Positions 31,115 through 41,775 are shown, numbered from the stretch's first letter. The stretch: 64,000 bases of DNA from an uncultured Actinomycetes bacterium (GCA_903877095.1 CAIRCP010000105.1:1-64000); one strand, 5' to 3'. Made by a program: numbers and translations. Notes: a model not told the origin generated them from the sequence alone.

Positions 31115-31936
31115 GTGGGCCGGGTGACCGCTCGCCGGCGGGTCAAGCGCCTGACGGCAGAGGCTGCCTCCGAGCGGGCCGACACCCTCGTCGTCGAGGA
31201 GCCGCTGGAGATCCGGGTGGACGGCGCGCCCGTCACTGTCACCATGCGTACACCCGGCTCGGATGTCGAACTGGCGCAGGGCTTTATGCTGACCGAAGGA
31301 GTCATCGCCCACCGCGATGACATAGCGACGGTGCGGTACTGCCGCGGAGCGGACGCCGACGGCACCAACAGCTACAACGTCCTGGATGTCACCCTGCGCC
31401 CGGACGTCCCGGCACCGGAGCTGGACATCACCCGCAACTTCTACACCACCTCGTCGTGCGGGGTCTGCGGTAAGTCGTCGCTTGAGGCGGTTCGCCTGTC
31501 GACCCGGCACCCACCGGGCGACGACCCCACCACCGTCGCGGCCGCAACACTGGCTGCCATGCCAGCCCAGTTACGTTCGGCACAAAAGGTTTTCGCGATC
31601 ACCGGTGGGCTGCACGGGGCCGCGTTGTTCGACGCCGACGGAACGATGCTGGCGGCGCGTGAGGATATCGGCCGCCACAACGCGGTGGACAAAGTGATCG
31701 GCTGGGCGGTCGAATCCGGCCGGGTTCCGCTCACCGGCACCGTGCTGTTGGTCAGCGGACGGGCGTCGTTCGAACTGACCCAGAAAGCGGTGATGGCCGG
31801 AATCCCGGTGCTCGCTGCGGTCTCCGCACCGTCGTCTCTGGCGGTGGATCTGGCCGCCCAGTCCGGGCTGACGCTGGTGGCGTTCTTGCGCGGCGACTCG
31901 ATGAACGTCTACAGCAGGCCCGACCGGGTTCTCTGA
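31115..31936 (+). CDS. fdhD: Formate dehydrogenase accessory sulfurtransferase FdhD
   Basis: 273 residues, GTG start 5 bp after the oxidoreductase gene. FdhD passes sulfur from a desulfurase to the molybdenum centre of formate dehydrogenases. The conserved cysteine loop is seen as [12 protein letters not shown], with the N-terminal [10 protein letters not shown], the FMLTEGVI segment, [10 protein letters not shown] and [16 protein letters not shown] motifs. Its pairing confirms that the upstream enzyme is a molybdenum enzyme of the formate dehydrogenase type. Confidence 0.95.
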   Translation: MGRVTARRRVKRLTAEAASERADTLVVEEPLEIRVDGAPVTVTMRTPGSDVELAQGFMLTEGVIAHRDDIATVRYCRGADADGTNSYNVLDVTLRPDVPAPELDITRNFYTTSSCGVCGKSSLEAVRLSTRHPPGDDPTTVAAATLAAMPAQLRSAQKVFAITGGLHGAALFDADGTMLAAREDIGRHNAVDKVIGWAVESGRVPLTGTVLLVSGRASFELTQKAVMAGIPVLAAVSAPSSLAVDLAAQSGLTLVAFLRGDSMNVYSRPDRVL

Positions 31937-31952
31937 GGCTCGGCAGAGAGGC

Positions 31953-33233
<1,281 letters not shown>

Positions 33234-33473
33234 GGTGGTGGGCCCTACTTCCTTCGCATGGTTCGGTTCGCTAAGTCTGGTGCCGGTCCGCCTCGACGCT
33301 GCCCGCTCGCTCGATAACCCTCGACCGATGAGAGCGAATAGCGTCGTTGGTATTCCGGTGTGTTCTATGCGGTCGCGATAACAGTGAACATATCCCGTCA
33401 ACGCTGCTCACGCTGTGCGGCGCGCCACCGTACCGGTGGCGTGTCGCGACCCGGATGCGGTGCATGCGAGCGC

Positions 33474-34133
33474 TCAGGCTTTCTGCGCCGACAGCTTCCG
33501 GTAACTGAGCACGGTGTCGATGATCCCGTACTCCTTGGCCTGCTCGGCGGTGAGGATTTTGTCCCGGTCGGTGTCCTTGCGGATGACGGCGGGATCCTTG
33601 CCGGTGTGCCGGCCCAGCGTCTCCTCCATGAGGGTGCGCATGCGCTCGATCTCGGCTGCCTGGATTTCCAGGTCGGAGAACTGTCCCTGGATGACACCGC
33701 CGAGCGAGGGCTGATGAATCAGCACGCGCGCATTGGGCAGCGCCAGCCGCTTGCCGGGGCTCCCGGCGGCCAGCAGGACCGCAGCGGCGGAGGCCGCCTG
33801 ACCGAGGCAGACCGTCTGGATGTCGGCGCGGACGTACTGCATGGTGTCGTAGATCGCCATCAGCGAGGTGAACGAGCCACCCGGCGAGTTGATGTACATG
33901 GTGATGTCGCGGTCGGGATCCAGCGACTCCAGCACCAGCAACTGGGCCATGATGTCGTTGGCCGAGGCGTCGTCGACCTGTACGCCGAGGAAGATGATGC
34001 GTTCCTCGAAGAGCTTGTTGTAGGGGTTGGACTCTTTGACGCCCCAGCTGGAGTGCTCGACGAACGACGGAAGGATGTAGCGCGCCTGCGGGGAAAGGTC
34101 AGACATACGCGACTGCGGCGTGAGATCAGACAT
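33474..34133 (-). CDS. clpP2: ClpP2 protease subunit
   Basis: 219 residues from the ATG at 34133, which has GGAGG upstream and overlaps the end of clpP1. Serine protease with catalytic Ser115 (GQAASAAAV), His140 (LIHQPS) and the downstream Asp in the KDTDRDK motif. It forms the mixed ClpP1-ClpP2 tetradecamer and docks ClpX/ClpC1. The first 18 residues are a 9-residue tandem duplication ([18 protein letters not shown]) before the usual YILPSF; a second ATG begins the second copy. Confidence 0.97.
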   Translation of the reverse strand: MSDLTPQSRMSDLSPQARYILPSFVEHSSWGVKESNPYNKLFEERIIFLGVQVDDASANDIMAQLLVLESLDPDRDITMYINSPGGSFTSLMAIYDTMQYVRADIQTVCLGQAASAAAVLLAAGSPGKRLALPNARVLIHQPSLGGVIQGQFSDLEIQAAEIERMRTLMEETLGRHTGKDPAVIRKDTDRDKILTAEQAKEYGIIDTVLSYRKLSAQKA

Positions 34134-34716
34134 TGGATCCTCCAAAGTGCGCGCGGGTGATGACGTGGTCGACGAATCCGTAATCCAGGGCTTCCTGAGC
34201 GGTGAACCAGCGGTCGCGGTCGGAGTCGGCCTCGATTTGTTCGATGGACTTGCCGGTGAACTCCGCGTTGAGCCGGAACATCTCCTTCTTGATGAGCGCG
34301 AACTGCTCCGCCTGAATCGCTATGTCGGTGGCACCGCCGGTGATGCCGCCGAGCGGCTGATGCATCAGGATCCGGGCGTGCGGCAAAGCGAAGCGCTTGC
34401 CCTTGGCGCCGGCGGCCAGCAGGAACTCACCCATCGACGCGGCCATGCCCATGGCGTAGGTGGCGACGTCGCACGGCGCCAGCACCATGGTGTCGTAGAT
34501 GGCCATGCCGGCGCTGATCGAGCCGCCGGGCGAGTTGATGTAGAGCGAGATGTCCTTGGTCGGATCCTCGGCGGCCAGCAGCAGGATCTGAGCGCACAGC
34601 CGGTTGGCGATGTCGTCGTCGACCTGTGAGCCGAGGAAGATGATGCGCTCGGCCAGCAGCCGCTCGTAGACCGAGTCCTGAAGGTTCAACCCAAGACCGG
34701 AACGCATGTGAGTCAC
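34126..34716 (-). CDS. clpP1: ClpP1 protease subunit
   Basis: 196 residues. Catalytic triad Ser94 (GMAASMGEF), His119 (LMHQPLGG) and Asp168. It is the partner of ClpP2 and an essential protease component in mycobacteria. The start is probably GTG 34716 ([12 protein letters not shown]) or the ATG three codons later. It overlaps clpP2 by 8 bp, so the two are co-translated. The 139 bp upstream to tig contains its promoter; I could not pick out a certain ClgR box. Confidence 0.97.
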   Translation of the reverse strand: MTHMRSGLGLNLQDSVYERLLAERIIFLGSQVDDDIANRLCAQILLLAAEDPTKDISLYINSPGGSISAGMAIYDTMVLAPCDVATYAMGMAASMGEFLLAAGAKGKRFALPHARILMHQPLGGITGGATDIAIQAEQFALIKKEMFRLNAEFTGKSIEQIEADSDRDRWFTAQEALDYGFVDHVITRAHFGGSNV

Positions 34717-34855
34717 GCTTGCCCTGCTTTCTTCAAACTTCGATCGTCTGTTGCCGGTTGGTCAGTGGCCGTCGGCGGGAACCGACGTTCTACCCGACCC
34801 TAACCAACCGGACGCCAACATCTATGCCCGCCGCCGGATGCGTTCGCTGTCGGCG

Positions 34856-36208
34856 TTACTCGTCGGCGTCGGCGTCGTCCGACGCGGCGGGGGTGCCGAA
34901 GAATTCGGTGGTGTCGATGACGGTGCCGTCGGTGTCGGTCACCGTCGCGGCCTCCACCACCGCAGCCACCGCCAAGCCGCGGCGCACATCGGAGTACACC
35001 GCCGGCAACTGATTGTTCTGCTGCAGCAGGCCGACCAGTTGCTGCGGCTGGATGCCGTACTGGCGCGACATCAGGACGAGCCGCTCGGTCAAATCGCCCT
35101 CGGTGACCTCGATGTCCAGTTCGTCGGCGATGGCGTCCATCAGAAGCTGCGTCTTGACCGCCTTTTCGGCGGCCTCACGGTTGTCGGCGTCGAACTTCTC
35201 CCGAGTGGTGCCCTGGGCCTCCAGCGTCTCGGCGAGCTTGGCCTCGTCGTGATCGAGGCCGTGGATCGCGTTGTGCAGCGCGGCATCGACCTGAGCCTGG
35301 ACGATGTTCTCCGGCAGCGGCACCTCCACCAGGGTCAGCAGCGTCTCCAGCGCGTTGTCGCGGATCTTCTCGGCCTGGTGGATGCGCTTGACCCGGCGCA
35401 CCTGGTCGATGAGGTTCTCCCGCAGCGCGTCGATAGTGTCGAATTCGCTTGCCAGCTGTGCGAACTCGTCGTCGGCCTCCGGCAGCTCGCGCTCCTTGAT
35501 CGACTTCACCGTCACGGTGACCTCGGCGTCCTGGCCGGCATGCTCGCCGGCGACGAGCTTGGTGGTGAAGGTGGCCGACTCCCCGTCGGAGAGCCCGATG
35601 GTCGCCTCGTCGAGACCTTCGATCAGCTGGGCCGAACCGATCTCGTGCGACAGGCCCTCGGCCCGGCCGTCCGGGATGTCCTGGCCGTCGACGGCCGCCG
35701 AGAGGTCGATGGAGACGAAGTCGCCGTCCTTAGCGGGCCGATCGACGCCCTTGAGCGTCCCGAAGCGCGCCCGCAGCGACTGCAGTTCGGCGTCGACCTC
35801 CTCGTCGGTGACCTCGACGGGCTCGACCGAGATCGCGACGGTGGACAGGTCGGGCAGGTCGATGTCGGGCCGGACGTCGACCTCGGCAGTGAACACCAGT
35901 TCCTCGCCGTCCTCGATCCTGGTGACCTCGATGTCGGGCTGGCCGATCGGCTTGAGCTCGGTGGACGTCAGCGCCTCGCTGTAGCGGGCCGGCAGCGCCT
36001 CGTTGACGACCTGCTCCAGCACCGAGGCGCGGCCCACACGAGCCTCCAGCAGCTTGGCCGGCGCCTTGCCGGGACGGAAGCCGGGCACCCGGACCTGCTG
36101 GGCCAGCTGCTGGTAGGCGCGGTCGAAGTCGGGCTGCAATTCCGTGAAGGGCACCTCCACGTTGATGCGAACCCGGGTCGGGCTCAGCTTCTCGACGGTG
36201 CTCTTCAC
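34856..36208 (-). CDS. tig: Trigger factor
   Basis: 450 residues. Ribosome-bound chaperone with peptidyl-prolyl isomerase activity. The ribosome-docking signature [17 protein letters not shown] is at about 44-60, the FKBP domain near 155-235 ([11 protein letters not shown]...), and the helical C-terminal arms follow. GTG start with GAGGAG. The usual very acidic tail is short here. Rv2462c equivalent; it precedes clpP1P2 in the same direction. Confidence 0.97.
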   Translation of the reverse strand: MKSTVEKLSPTRVRINVEVPFTELQPDFDRAYQQLAQQVRVPGFRPGKAPAKLLEARVGRASVLEQVVNEALPARYSEALTSTELKPIGQPDIEVTRIEDGEELVFTAEVDVRPDIDLPDLSTVAISVEPVEVTDEEVDAELQSLRARFGTLKGVDRPAKDGDFVSIDLSAAVDGQDIPDGRAEGLSHEIGSAQLIEGLDEATIGLSDGESATFTTKLVAGEHAGQDAEVTVTVKSIKERELPEADDEFAQLASEFDTIDALRENLIDQVRRVKRIHQAEKIRDNALETLLTLVEVPLPENIVQAQVDAALHNAIHGLDHDEAKLAETLEAQGTTREKFDADNREAAEKAVKTQLLMDAIADELDIEVTEGDLTERLVLMSRQYGIQPQQLVGLLQQNNQLPAVYSDVRRGLAVAAVVEAATVTDTDGTVIDTTEFFGTPAASDDADADE

Positions 36209-36259
36209 AGTCCTACTCCTCGGTTTGTCGTGATGTTGTCGTGATGTTCTGGGCGCGAG

Positions 36260-36333
36260 TCGGGGTGACAGGATTCGAACCTGCGGCCTTCCGCTCCCAA
36301 AGCGGATGCGCTACCAAGCTGCGCTACACCCCG
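36260..36333 (-). tRNA. tRNA-Pro (UGG)
   Basis: The reverse strand folds as a full cloverleaf of 74 nt: acceptor CGGGGTG/CACCCCG, anticodon stem TCCGC/GCGGA around the loop TTTGGGA (anticodon TGG), T arm GCAGG-TTCGAAT-CCTGT, discriminator A. CCA is not encoded. It lies just upstream of tig on the same strand, as in M. tuberculosis. Confidence 0.96.
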
Positions 36334-36461
36334 AATGCTGTGCACTTTCGCGCCCGAATCCTACGGCCCGGATGACCCTCCGCCACAACCGACCGTGGGG
36401 CGCACGGGTGCGATTGGATTAGGACGGGTTGCCGCCGGTACATTTGGGCTCGCGCAAGCAC

Positions 36462-36532
36462 GCGGGCGTAGCTCAATGGTAGAGCCCTAGTCTTCCAAAC
36501 TAGCTACGCGGGTTCGATTCCCGTCGCCCGCT
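36462..36532 (+). tRNA. tRNA-Gly (UCC)
   Basis: 71-nt cloverleaf: acceptor GCGGGCG/CGCCCGC, anticodon loop CTTCCAA with anticodon TCC, T arm with GGTTCGATTCC. It is divergent from tRNA-Pro. A strong terminator hairpin follows 45 bp downstream. The accessory two-component pair lies directly beyond it, making this tRNA a plausible integration point, although I found no duplicated 3' end. Confidence 0.96.
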
Positions 36533-36577
36533 CCGAACGCCGCCGGGCAACTGTCGACCGGCAGCGCCGACAACGCA

Positions 36578-36609
36578 CATCGGCCGCCCCCATGAGGGGG
36601 CGGCCGATG
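36578..36609 (+). terminator. Rho-independent-like terminator after tRNA-Gly
   Basis: A perfect 14-bp GC-rich stem, CATCGGCCGCCCCC (36578-36591) with GGGGGCGGCCGATG (36596-36609), around an ATGA loop, followed by CGTTTCTTTC. It ends the tRNA-Gly transcript and, read from the other side, could end the small secreted-protein gene. Confidence 0.8.
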
Positions 36610-36653
36610 CGTTTCTTTCAGGCGCGTCCACGCACGTCGGCGCGGCGGTCGGC

Positions 36654-36851
36654 TTATGGGCGGAATTTGGGTGCCTTGACGGCGTTCTTGCCGGAGTTGG
36701 TGGCGGTCGGGCCGGGGTTCACCGGGGCAGGTGCGGCGGCGGTTGGCCTACCGGAGCCGGCCTCCCTGGCGTTTGCCACACCCGGATTGATGAAGATCGC
36801 GCCCGTGATTGCCAGTCCCGAGATGGCCAGTGCCGCGAATTGGTAACGCAT
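36654..36851 (-). CDS. Small secreted Pro/Ala-rich protein
   Basis: 65 residues from the ATG at 36851, preceded by GAAAGGAA. The N terminus is a clear Sec signal peptide (basic MRYQ, hydrophobic ALAISGLAITGAIF, likely cleavage after GVANA). The predicted mature part is about 37 residues, Pro/Ala/Lys-rich, with no Cys. Function unknown. It lies between the tRNA-Gly terminator and the degenerate histidine kinase gene and is divergent from the latter. Confidence 0.65.
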   Translation of the reverse strand: MRYQFAALAISGLAITGAIFINPGVANAREAGSGRPTAAAPAPVNPGPTATNSGKNAVKAPKFRP

Positions 36852-36955
36852 GGTCGTGGTTCCTTTCTTGTCGATTGGCTCCAAGCCTCCCGAGAAAGCG
36901 GTCCCACCGGCCAGTGGATCAAGGTCGCAGGGACAGATCAGCTTTCGTGTGACCA

Positions 36956-36992
36956 AGGTCCTACGACACAGGTCCTACGACAAAGGTCGTAC
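36956..36992 (+). repeat. Tandem 14-bp repeats upstream of the two-component genes
   Basis: Two exact copies of AGGTCCTACGACA start at 36956 and 36970, and a third partial copy (AGGTCGTAC) at 36984, all with 14-bp periodicity. Each full copy contains the inverted element GTC-CTAC-GAC. The array lies 35-70 bp before the likely kinase start, the right place for an operator, possibly for the adjacent LuxR-type response regulator. Confidence 0.6.
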
Positions 36993-37026
36993 CGGCGTGG
37001 CCGCCCGGCGGCCCTATTGTTGGCCG

Positions 37027-38022
37027 GTGCGACCCGATGCAAACGGAACGGTCCGGCGGCCCCGGCGCCGGATGGCCCGCGGTTTGCCGGCCCCACCCAG
37101 CGTCAGCGCGGCGGTCGCGCAGTTCATGCTGGGCAGCATCGCAGCGATCACAGTCATCATGGTGGGCGGTTTCTTCGCACTGCGCAGCGTGGCTATCACT
37201 GAAGCCACACACGACACGACCGAGCGTGTCCGCGCCGAAGCCCGACTTGTCGAAGTGGCCGGGCTCGACGACGGGATCCTGCGCAGCGATCCCCGCACGA
37301 TCCAGCGACTGGACGACCTCGTGCGGACCCGAGTGCTCAGTGACTCGATCGTGCGGGTGAAGATCTGGAAAGAGGACGGCACGATCCTCTATTCGGACGA
37401 ACATGCCGAGATGTATCAACGGTTCAGCTCGATCGGCGCGAGCGGCACCCGCATCCTTCGAACACTGGTACCGCCTCTGATCGCCGGGATGGTCGTGCTG
37501 CTTCTCTTCCAGGTTCCGCTGGCCTGGACGTTGGCACGGCGGTTGCAGCGTGGCAGCGCTGAACGCGAGGGGTTGCTCGCAAACGCGATCGCCGCATCCA
37601 CCCATGAGCGGCAGCCCCTGCGGCAAGGTGTCCGGGAGTTGCGCACCCTGCTGCTCGAAATCCATCCACCCAACCTTGAAGCGGCAGGACTCCGGGTCGC
37701 GCTCAGCGATCTGCTCAGTCCACTGGAGGCGCAGGGGATCTCAACGACCCTGGACGTCGACACCGAGACCGGGAAGCGAGAGGGCGACCGACCGACGAAC
37801 CAGGCTGCCCGCGACGCGCTCGTCTACCGGGTGGCGCGGGAAGCCATTCGCAATGCGGAACGGCATGCCAAGCCTTTGTCGGTGACCGTTGCCCGTGGCG
37901 AAGAAGGCCACGTCGGCCTGACGCTGCTCACCGACGTCGTGGCCCAGGCGAACGGCGCACTGACAGTGCGCTCGACCCCCGGAACGGGGACGACGTTGAC
38001 GTTGGAACTCCCAGCCTCATGA
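37027..38022 (+). pseudogene. Degenerate NarL-type sensor histidine kinase lacking its phosphoacceptor His
   Basis: About 331 residues from the GTG at 37027. Two membrane segments (about 31-50 and 146-165) and a C-terminal ATPase-like part resemble LuxR/NarL-partner kinases, but three parts are missing without breaking the frame: much of the extracytoplasmic sensor after TILYSDE, the dimerisation helix with the His (after AIAASTHERQ it jumps to VRELRTLLLEI), and the G1 box normally between VTVARG and GHVGLTLL. The N-box (REAIRNAERHA) remains. It cannot autophosphorylate as a classical kinase. The stop overlaps the response regulator start (ATGA). It may be a decaying gene or a pseudokinase. 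Confidence 0.65.
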
Positions 38023-38636
38023 TCCGCGTGCTTCTCGCTGACGACCACGGGGTGATCCGCGACGGCCTCGGACGTCTGATTTCAGCTCTGGACGGCGTCG
38101 TTCTCGTGGGAACAGCCCCCGACGGAGCGCAAGCGGTCGAGCAATCCGCGACGCTGCAACCCGATGTCGTGCTGATGGATCTCGACATGCCGGTGATGGA
38201 TGGGATTGAGGCAACAAGACTGATCACCGCTGCGCAACCGCAGACGGCAGTGGTGGTGTTGACCGCTTTCTCAGACCGGCAGCGGATCATGAGCGCGCTG
38301 GAAGCGGGCGCGTGCGGGTATCTGCTCAAAGACGTCGAAGCCGGCGATGTGGGCGAAGCCATCCGCGCGGCAGCGCGCGGCGAGTCTCCACTCGACCCGC
38401 GCGTCGCACGCACCGTCCTCGACGCGCGACTCGCCCCCGAACCCCAGGGTGCCCTCACGCCCCGCGAACGCGAGGTACTCGCACTGCTCGTGCAGGGGCT
38501 GCCCAACAGGCTGATCGCGCGACATCTGCAGATCAGCGAAAAGACGGTCAAAGCCCACCTCACGAGCATCTTCCGGCACATCGGCGTCACGGACCGCACA
38601 CAGGCCGCGCTCTGGGCAGCCCGCCAAGGGATATGA
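38019..38636 (+). CDS. NarL/LuxR-type response regulator
   Basis: 205 residues. The receiver domain (1-120) is complete: acidic pocket D8-D9, phospho-Asp D54 (VVLMDLDMP), Thr in VLTAFSD and Lys in YLLKDV. The DNA-binding LuxR helix-turn-helix (about 139-203) has LTPREREVLALL and NRLIARHLQISEKTVKAHL. It is translationally coupled to the kinase-like gene. Because that partner lacks its His, this regulator may be driven by another kinase, by acetyl phosphate, or act unphosphorylated. Confidence 0.92.
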   Translation: MIRVLLADDHGVIRDGLGRLISALDGVVLVGTAPDGAQAVEQSATLQPDVVLMDLDMPVMDGIEATRLITAAQPQTAVVVLTAFSDRQRIMSALEAGACGYLLKDVEAGDVGEAIRAAARGESPLDPRVARTVLDARLAPEPQGALTPREREVLALLVQGLPNRLIARHLQISEKTVKAHLTSIFRHIGVTDRTQAALWAARQGI

Positions 38637-38802
38637 CCCGGCGCCACGGAACGCCCGGGCGATCTGGCCTGGTAACGACCCGGCGGCGGTTCGGCGGCGA
38701 TTGTCCTCATGCCTACTTTCGGTAATTTGGGATACGTAGATTTCGGTGTGGTTCAAGCGCCCGTCCGGGGCGGATGACTCTCGGTCAGGAGGCGCCCAGA
38801 CA

Positions 38803-40008
38803 ATGGCCACGAGCACGATGTCACCGAGCACCCACACCGCACCCGTCAACGGGACATGCGACGGCGCATTTTCGGCCGTCCGAGCCGCCTTCGAGCGCAA
38901 CTTCACCCAGGACAACGAGGTCGGGGCGGCCGTCGCGGTGTGGGTCGAGGGCGACCTGGTAGTCAACCTGTGGGGCGGCTACGCAGACGCCCAGCGCCGC
39001 CGACCGTGGCGGGAGAACACCCTGGCCAGCGTCTTCTCCGGCACCAAGGGCCTGACCAGCACCTGCATCCATCTGCTGGCCGATCGGGGCGAGATCGACC
39101 TGAACGCGCCGGTCGCGCAGTACTGGCCGGAGTTCGCCCAGGCCGGCAAACAAGACATCACCGTAGCCATGGTGCTCGGGCACCGCTCGGGACTCATCGC
39201 CCCGCGCATCCGGATGCATTGGAGCGAGGTGACCGACTGGGAGCGGGTCTGCGACGCACTCGCCGCCTCCGAACCGTGGTGGGAGCCGGGCACCGCGCAG
39301 GGCTACCACATGGTGGCGTGGGGCTTCATCCTCGGCGAGGTGGTTCGTCGGGTCACCGGCCGCACACTGGGCCAGTATCTGCGCACCGAGATCGCCGAGC
39401 CGATGGGTGTCGACGTACATGTCGGGCTGCCGAAGGCCGAGCATCACCGGTGCGCGGAGATGATCAACAAGCCCCATATCCGCGACGTGCTCGCCAACGG
39501 CGGCGCACCCGGATACCCACGATCCCTCGACGAACACCCGATGGCCGGACTGTCGATCGCGATGGGATTCGTGCCCGACGACGAACTGGGCTCCAACGAC
39601 ATCACCTCCTGGCGCAGCGCCGAATTCCCGGGTACCAACGGCCACGTGTCCGCGCTGGGTCTGGCCACTTTCTACAACGGGCTGGCGCAGGAGAAGCTGC
39701 TCGGCCGCGAACATCTGGAACGGGTGCGGGTGTCCCAGGGCGGCTTCGACACCGACGTCGTGCTGGGCCCCCGGGTGGCCGACCACGGCTGGGGTCTGGG
39801 CTACATGCTCAACCAGCGATGCGTGGCGGGGCCGAATCCGCTGAGCTTCGGCCACGGCGGCTCCGGCGGTTCGTACGGGTTCGTCGACCTCGAACACGGC
39901 ATCGGCTACGCCTACGTCATGAACTACTTCGACGCGACGAAGTGCAACGCCGACCCGCGCACCCGGGTGATGTCCGACGAGGTCTACCGGGTGCTCGGAG
40001 TCCGGTAA
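38803..40008 (+). CDS. lipP: LipP-like serine hydrolase (class C beta-lactamase fold esterase)
   Basis: 401 residues from the ATG at 38803, which has AGGAGG upstream; the open frame begins 19 codons earlier. The beta-lactamase/esterase catalytic Ser-x-x-Lys is SGTK in ASVFSGTKGLTS, the second motif includes the Tyr of GYHMVAWG, and a C-terminal HGGSGGSYGF replaces the KTG triad. These are features of EstB-type carboxylesterases. No signal peptide. It occupies the position of Rv2463. Confidence 0.88.
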   Translation: MATSTMSPSTHTAPVNGTCDGAFSAVRAAFERNFTQDNEVGAAVAVWVEGDLVVNLWGGYADAQRRRPWRENTLASVFSGTKGLTSTCIHLLADRGEIDLNAPVAQYWPEFAQAGKQDITVAMVLGHRSGLIAPRIRMHWSEVTDWERVCDALAASEPWWEPGTAQGYHMVAWGFILGEVVRRVTGRTLGQYLRTEIAEPMGVDVHVGLPKAEHHRCAEMINKPHIRDVLANGGAPGYPRSLDEHPMAGLSIAMGFVPDDELGSNDITSWRSAEFPGTNGHVSALGLATFYNGLAQEKLLGREHLERVRVSQGGFDTDVVLGPRVADHGWGLGYMLNQRCVAGPNPLSFGHGGSGGSYGFVDLEHGIGYAYVMNYFDATKCNADPRTRVMSDEVYRVLGVR

Positions 40009-40063
40009 GTCCGCAGAGAACTATCCGGCCGCAGCAGGCCGTCGGCTCGGTACTGTGGTCGGC

Positions 40064-40933
40064 ATGGAAGCTCTTCTACTGTTGCTCCTCATCGGTGCCG
40101 GGGTGGCTCTGACCGCCACCATGATGGGATCCAAGCGCAACTCGGGTAACCGCACGGCCGCCAGCCTGTCCGACGCCAAGGCCGACGCCCGGCGGGTGAT
40201 CGAGCGACTCGGCGGGCAGGTTCTGAACCTGACCGGCACCGACGACGCCTCACGGCAGGCGCTGGCCGACGCCTCCGAGCGGTTCACCGCGGCCTCCTCC
40301 CAGATCGAGCAGGCCACGACGGCTAAGCAGGCCATGCTGGCCAAGGAAAGCGCCCTGGAAGGGCTGTACTACGTCCGGGCCGCCCGCACCGCGATGGGCA
40401 TGGATCCCGGACCGGAGTTGGAGTCGATCTCCGGCCAGAAGTCAGCGGGCGCGGTCACCGAGGACCGGCGCATCCAGTTCGAGGGCCGCGACATCGAGGC
40501 CTCCCCGGTGCCGACGCAGAACACCCCGAACTACTACCCGGGCGGGCGCGTCGCGGGCCGGCCGGTGCCGGCCGGCTGGTACTCCGAACCGTGGTGGAAA
40601 TCGGCCCTGCGTACCGGGGCCTGGACGATGGGCTCGGTGCTGCTCTTCGACGCGATGTTCTCCGGGATGCACGGGGTCGGCTACAGCGCCGCGGGATTCG
40701 AGAACGGCTACGGTTCCGGATTCGACCAGGGCTTCGACTCGGGGTATGACCAAGGGTTCGACCAGGGCATGGATGCCGGCGGCGGCGGATTCGGCGATGG
40801 CGGCGGGGACTTCGGCGGCGGTGGTTGGGACGGCGGCGGTGGCGGCTGGGACGGCGGTGGCGGCTTCGGCGGCGGTGGCTGGGACGGCGGCGGGGACTTC
40901 GGCGGCGGCGACTTCGGCGGGTTCGATTTCTGA
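40064..40933 (+). CDS. N-terminally anchored protein with Gly/Asp-rich tail
   Basis: 289 residues from ATG 40064. One N-terminal transmembrane helix (about 3-22, LLLLLLIGAGVALTATMM), an Ala-rich helical region (30-110) that may be coiled coil, a central hydrophobic WWKSALRTGAWTMGS segment, and a C-terminal low-complexity region (about 205-289) with repeated FDQG and GGGGWDGG units. Mycobacterial homologues are often listed as DUF1542-containing, which I cannot verify. Function unknown. Confidence 0.65.
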   Translation: MEALLLLLLIGAGVALTATMMGSKRNSGNRTAASLSDAKADARRVIERLGGQVLNLTGTDDASRQALADASERFTAASSQIEQATTAKQAMLAKESALEGLYYVRAARTAMGMDPGPELESISGQKSAGAVTEDRRIQFEGRDIEASPVPTQNTPNYYPGGRVAGRPVPAGWYSEPWWKSALRTGAWTMGSVLLFDAMFSGMHGVGYSAAGFENGYGSGFDQGFDSGYDQGFDQGMDAGGGGFGDGGGDFGGGGWDGGGGGWDGGGGFGGGGWDGGGDFGGGDFGGFDF

Positions 40934-40948
40934 GGCGCTAAGCCGCGC

Positions 40949-41740
40949 TCATACCTGACATCCCGGGCACCAGAACAAGTTCCGGCCCTCCATCTCGGCG
41001 GTCCGCACCACCGTCCCGCACAGTCGGCACGGCTCGCCGGTGCGGCGGTAGACATAGGTTCGCGGACGCCGCGGCCCGTAGGCCGGTGCCCCGTGATCGT
41101 GTTCGGGGCGGACGACGATGATGCGCCCGCGGCGCACCCCGACGTTCATCAGCGCCACCAAATCCGCCCAGGCCGACTCGAATTCGCACCTGTCGACGTC
41201 CCGGCCCGCCCGGTACGGATCGATGCCGTGCCGGAACAGCAACTCGCTGCGATAGACGTTGCCGACGCCGGCGAGCACCGACTGATCCATCAGCAGGGCG
41301 CCGATCGCCCTGCGGGACTTGGAGATTCGCGCCCACGCCTCCGACGGGTCGGCGTCGGTGCGCAACGGGTCGGGACCGAGCCGGTCCAGAATCGCCGACA
41401 CCTGGGCCTCGTCGACCACCTCGCACGCCGTCGGGCCGCGCAGGTCGGTTCCATACTCCCGGCCGACGATCCGCATCCGAACCTGACCGCGCGGATCGGG
41501 CATCGGCGTCGGCGTCTCGGTGAACGACCCGTACAGACCGAGGTGGACATGCACGATCTCGCCTCCGGCGTAATGATGAAACAGGTGCTTGCCCCACGCC
41601 GAGGCCTTCCCGAACACCTGCCCGTCCACCCGGGCGGCGTCGGCGAACCGGCCCTGCGGGCTCCAGACACTCACCGGCGAACCGGCGAACCGCCGCTGGT
41701 GCAACCGGGCCAGCCGGTGCAGGGTATGGCCCTCCGGCAT
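40949..41740 (-). CDS. nei: Fpg/Nei family DNA glycosylase (endonuclease VIII)
   Basis: 263 residues. It removes oxidised pyrimidines and cuts the abasic site. The N-terminal Pro2-Glu3 catalytic pair (MPEGHTLHRL, typical of Nei1) and the C-terminal zinc finger (CRLCGTVV...FWCPGC) are present, with the helix-two-turn-helix motif around DQSVLAGVGNVYRSELLF. Rv2464c equivalent. It is convergent with the Gly-rich protein gene. Confidence 0.95.
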   Translation of the reverse strand: MPEGHTLHRLARLHQRRFAGSPVSVWSPQGRFADAARVDGQVFGKASAWGKHLFHHYAGGEIVHVHLGLYGSFTETPTPMPDPRGQVRMRIVGREYGTDLRGPTACEVVDEAQVSAILDRLGPDPLRTDADPSEAWARISKSRRAIGALLMDQSVLAGVGNVYRSELLFRHGIDPYRAGRDVDRCEFESAWADLVALMNVGVRRGRIIVVRPEHDHGAPAYGPRRPRTYVYRRTGEPCRLCGTVVRTAEMEGRNLFWCPGCQV

Positions 41741-41775
41741 CGGTCAGCGCTCAGTCGGATGCGCTCGGCACCGGC

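Noticed and set aside
36850-37026. N-terminal extension of the kinase-like gene to 36850
   Set aside because: This part covers the tandem repeat array and lacks coding character; the GTG at 37027 precedes the basic and membrane segments.
40700-40930. Gly-rich coding repeat taken as a PE/PPE-type or CRISPR-like array
   Set aside because: It is an irregular GGC-rich low-complexity tail of one protein; no PE or PPE domain and no spacer structure. No CRISPR array was seen anywhere in the window.
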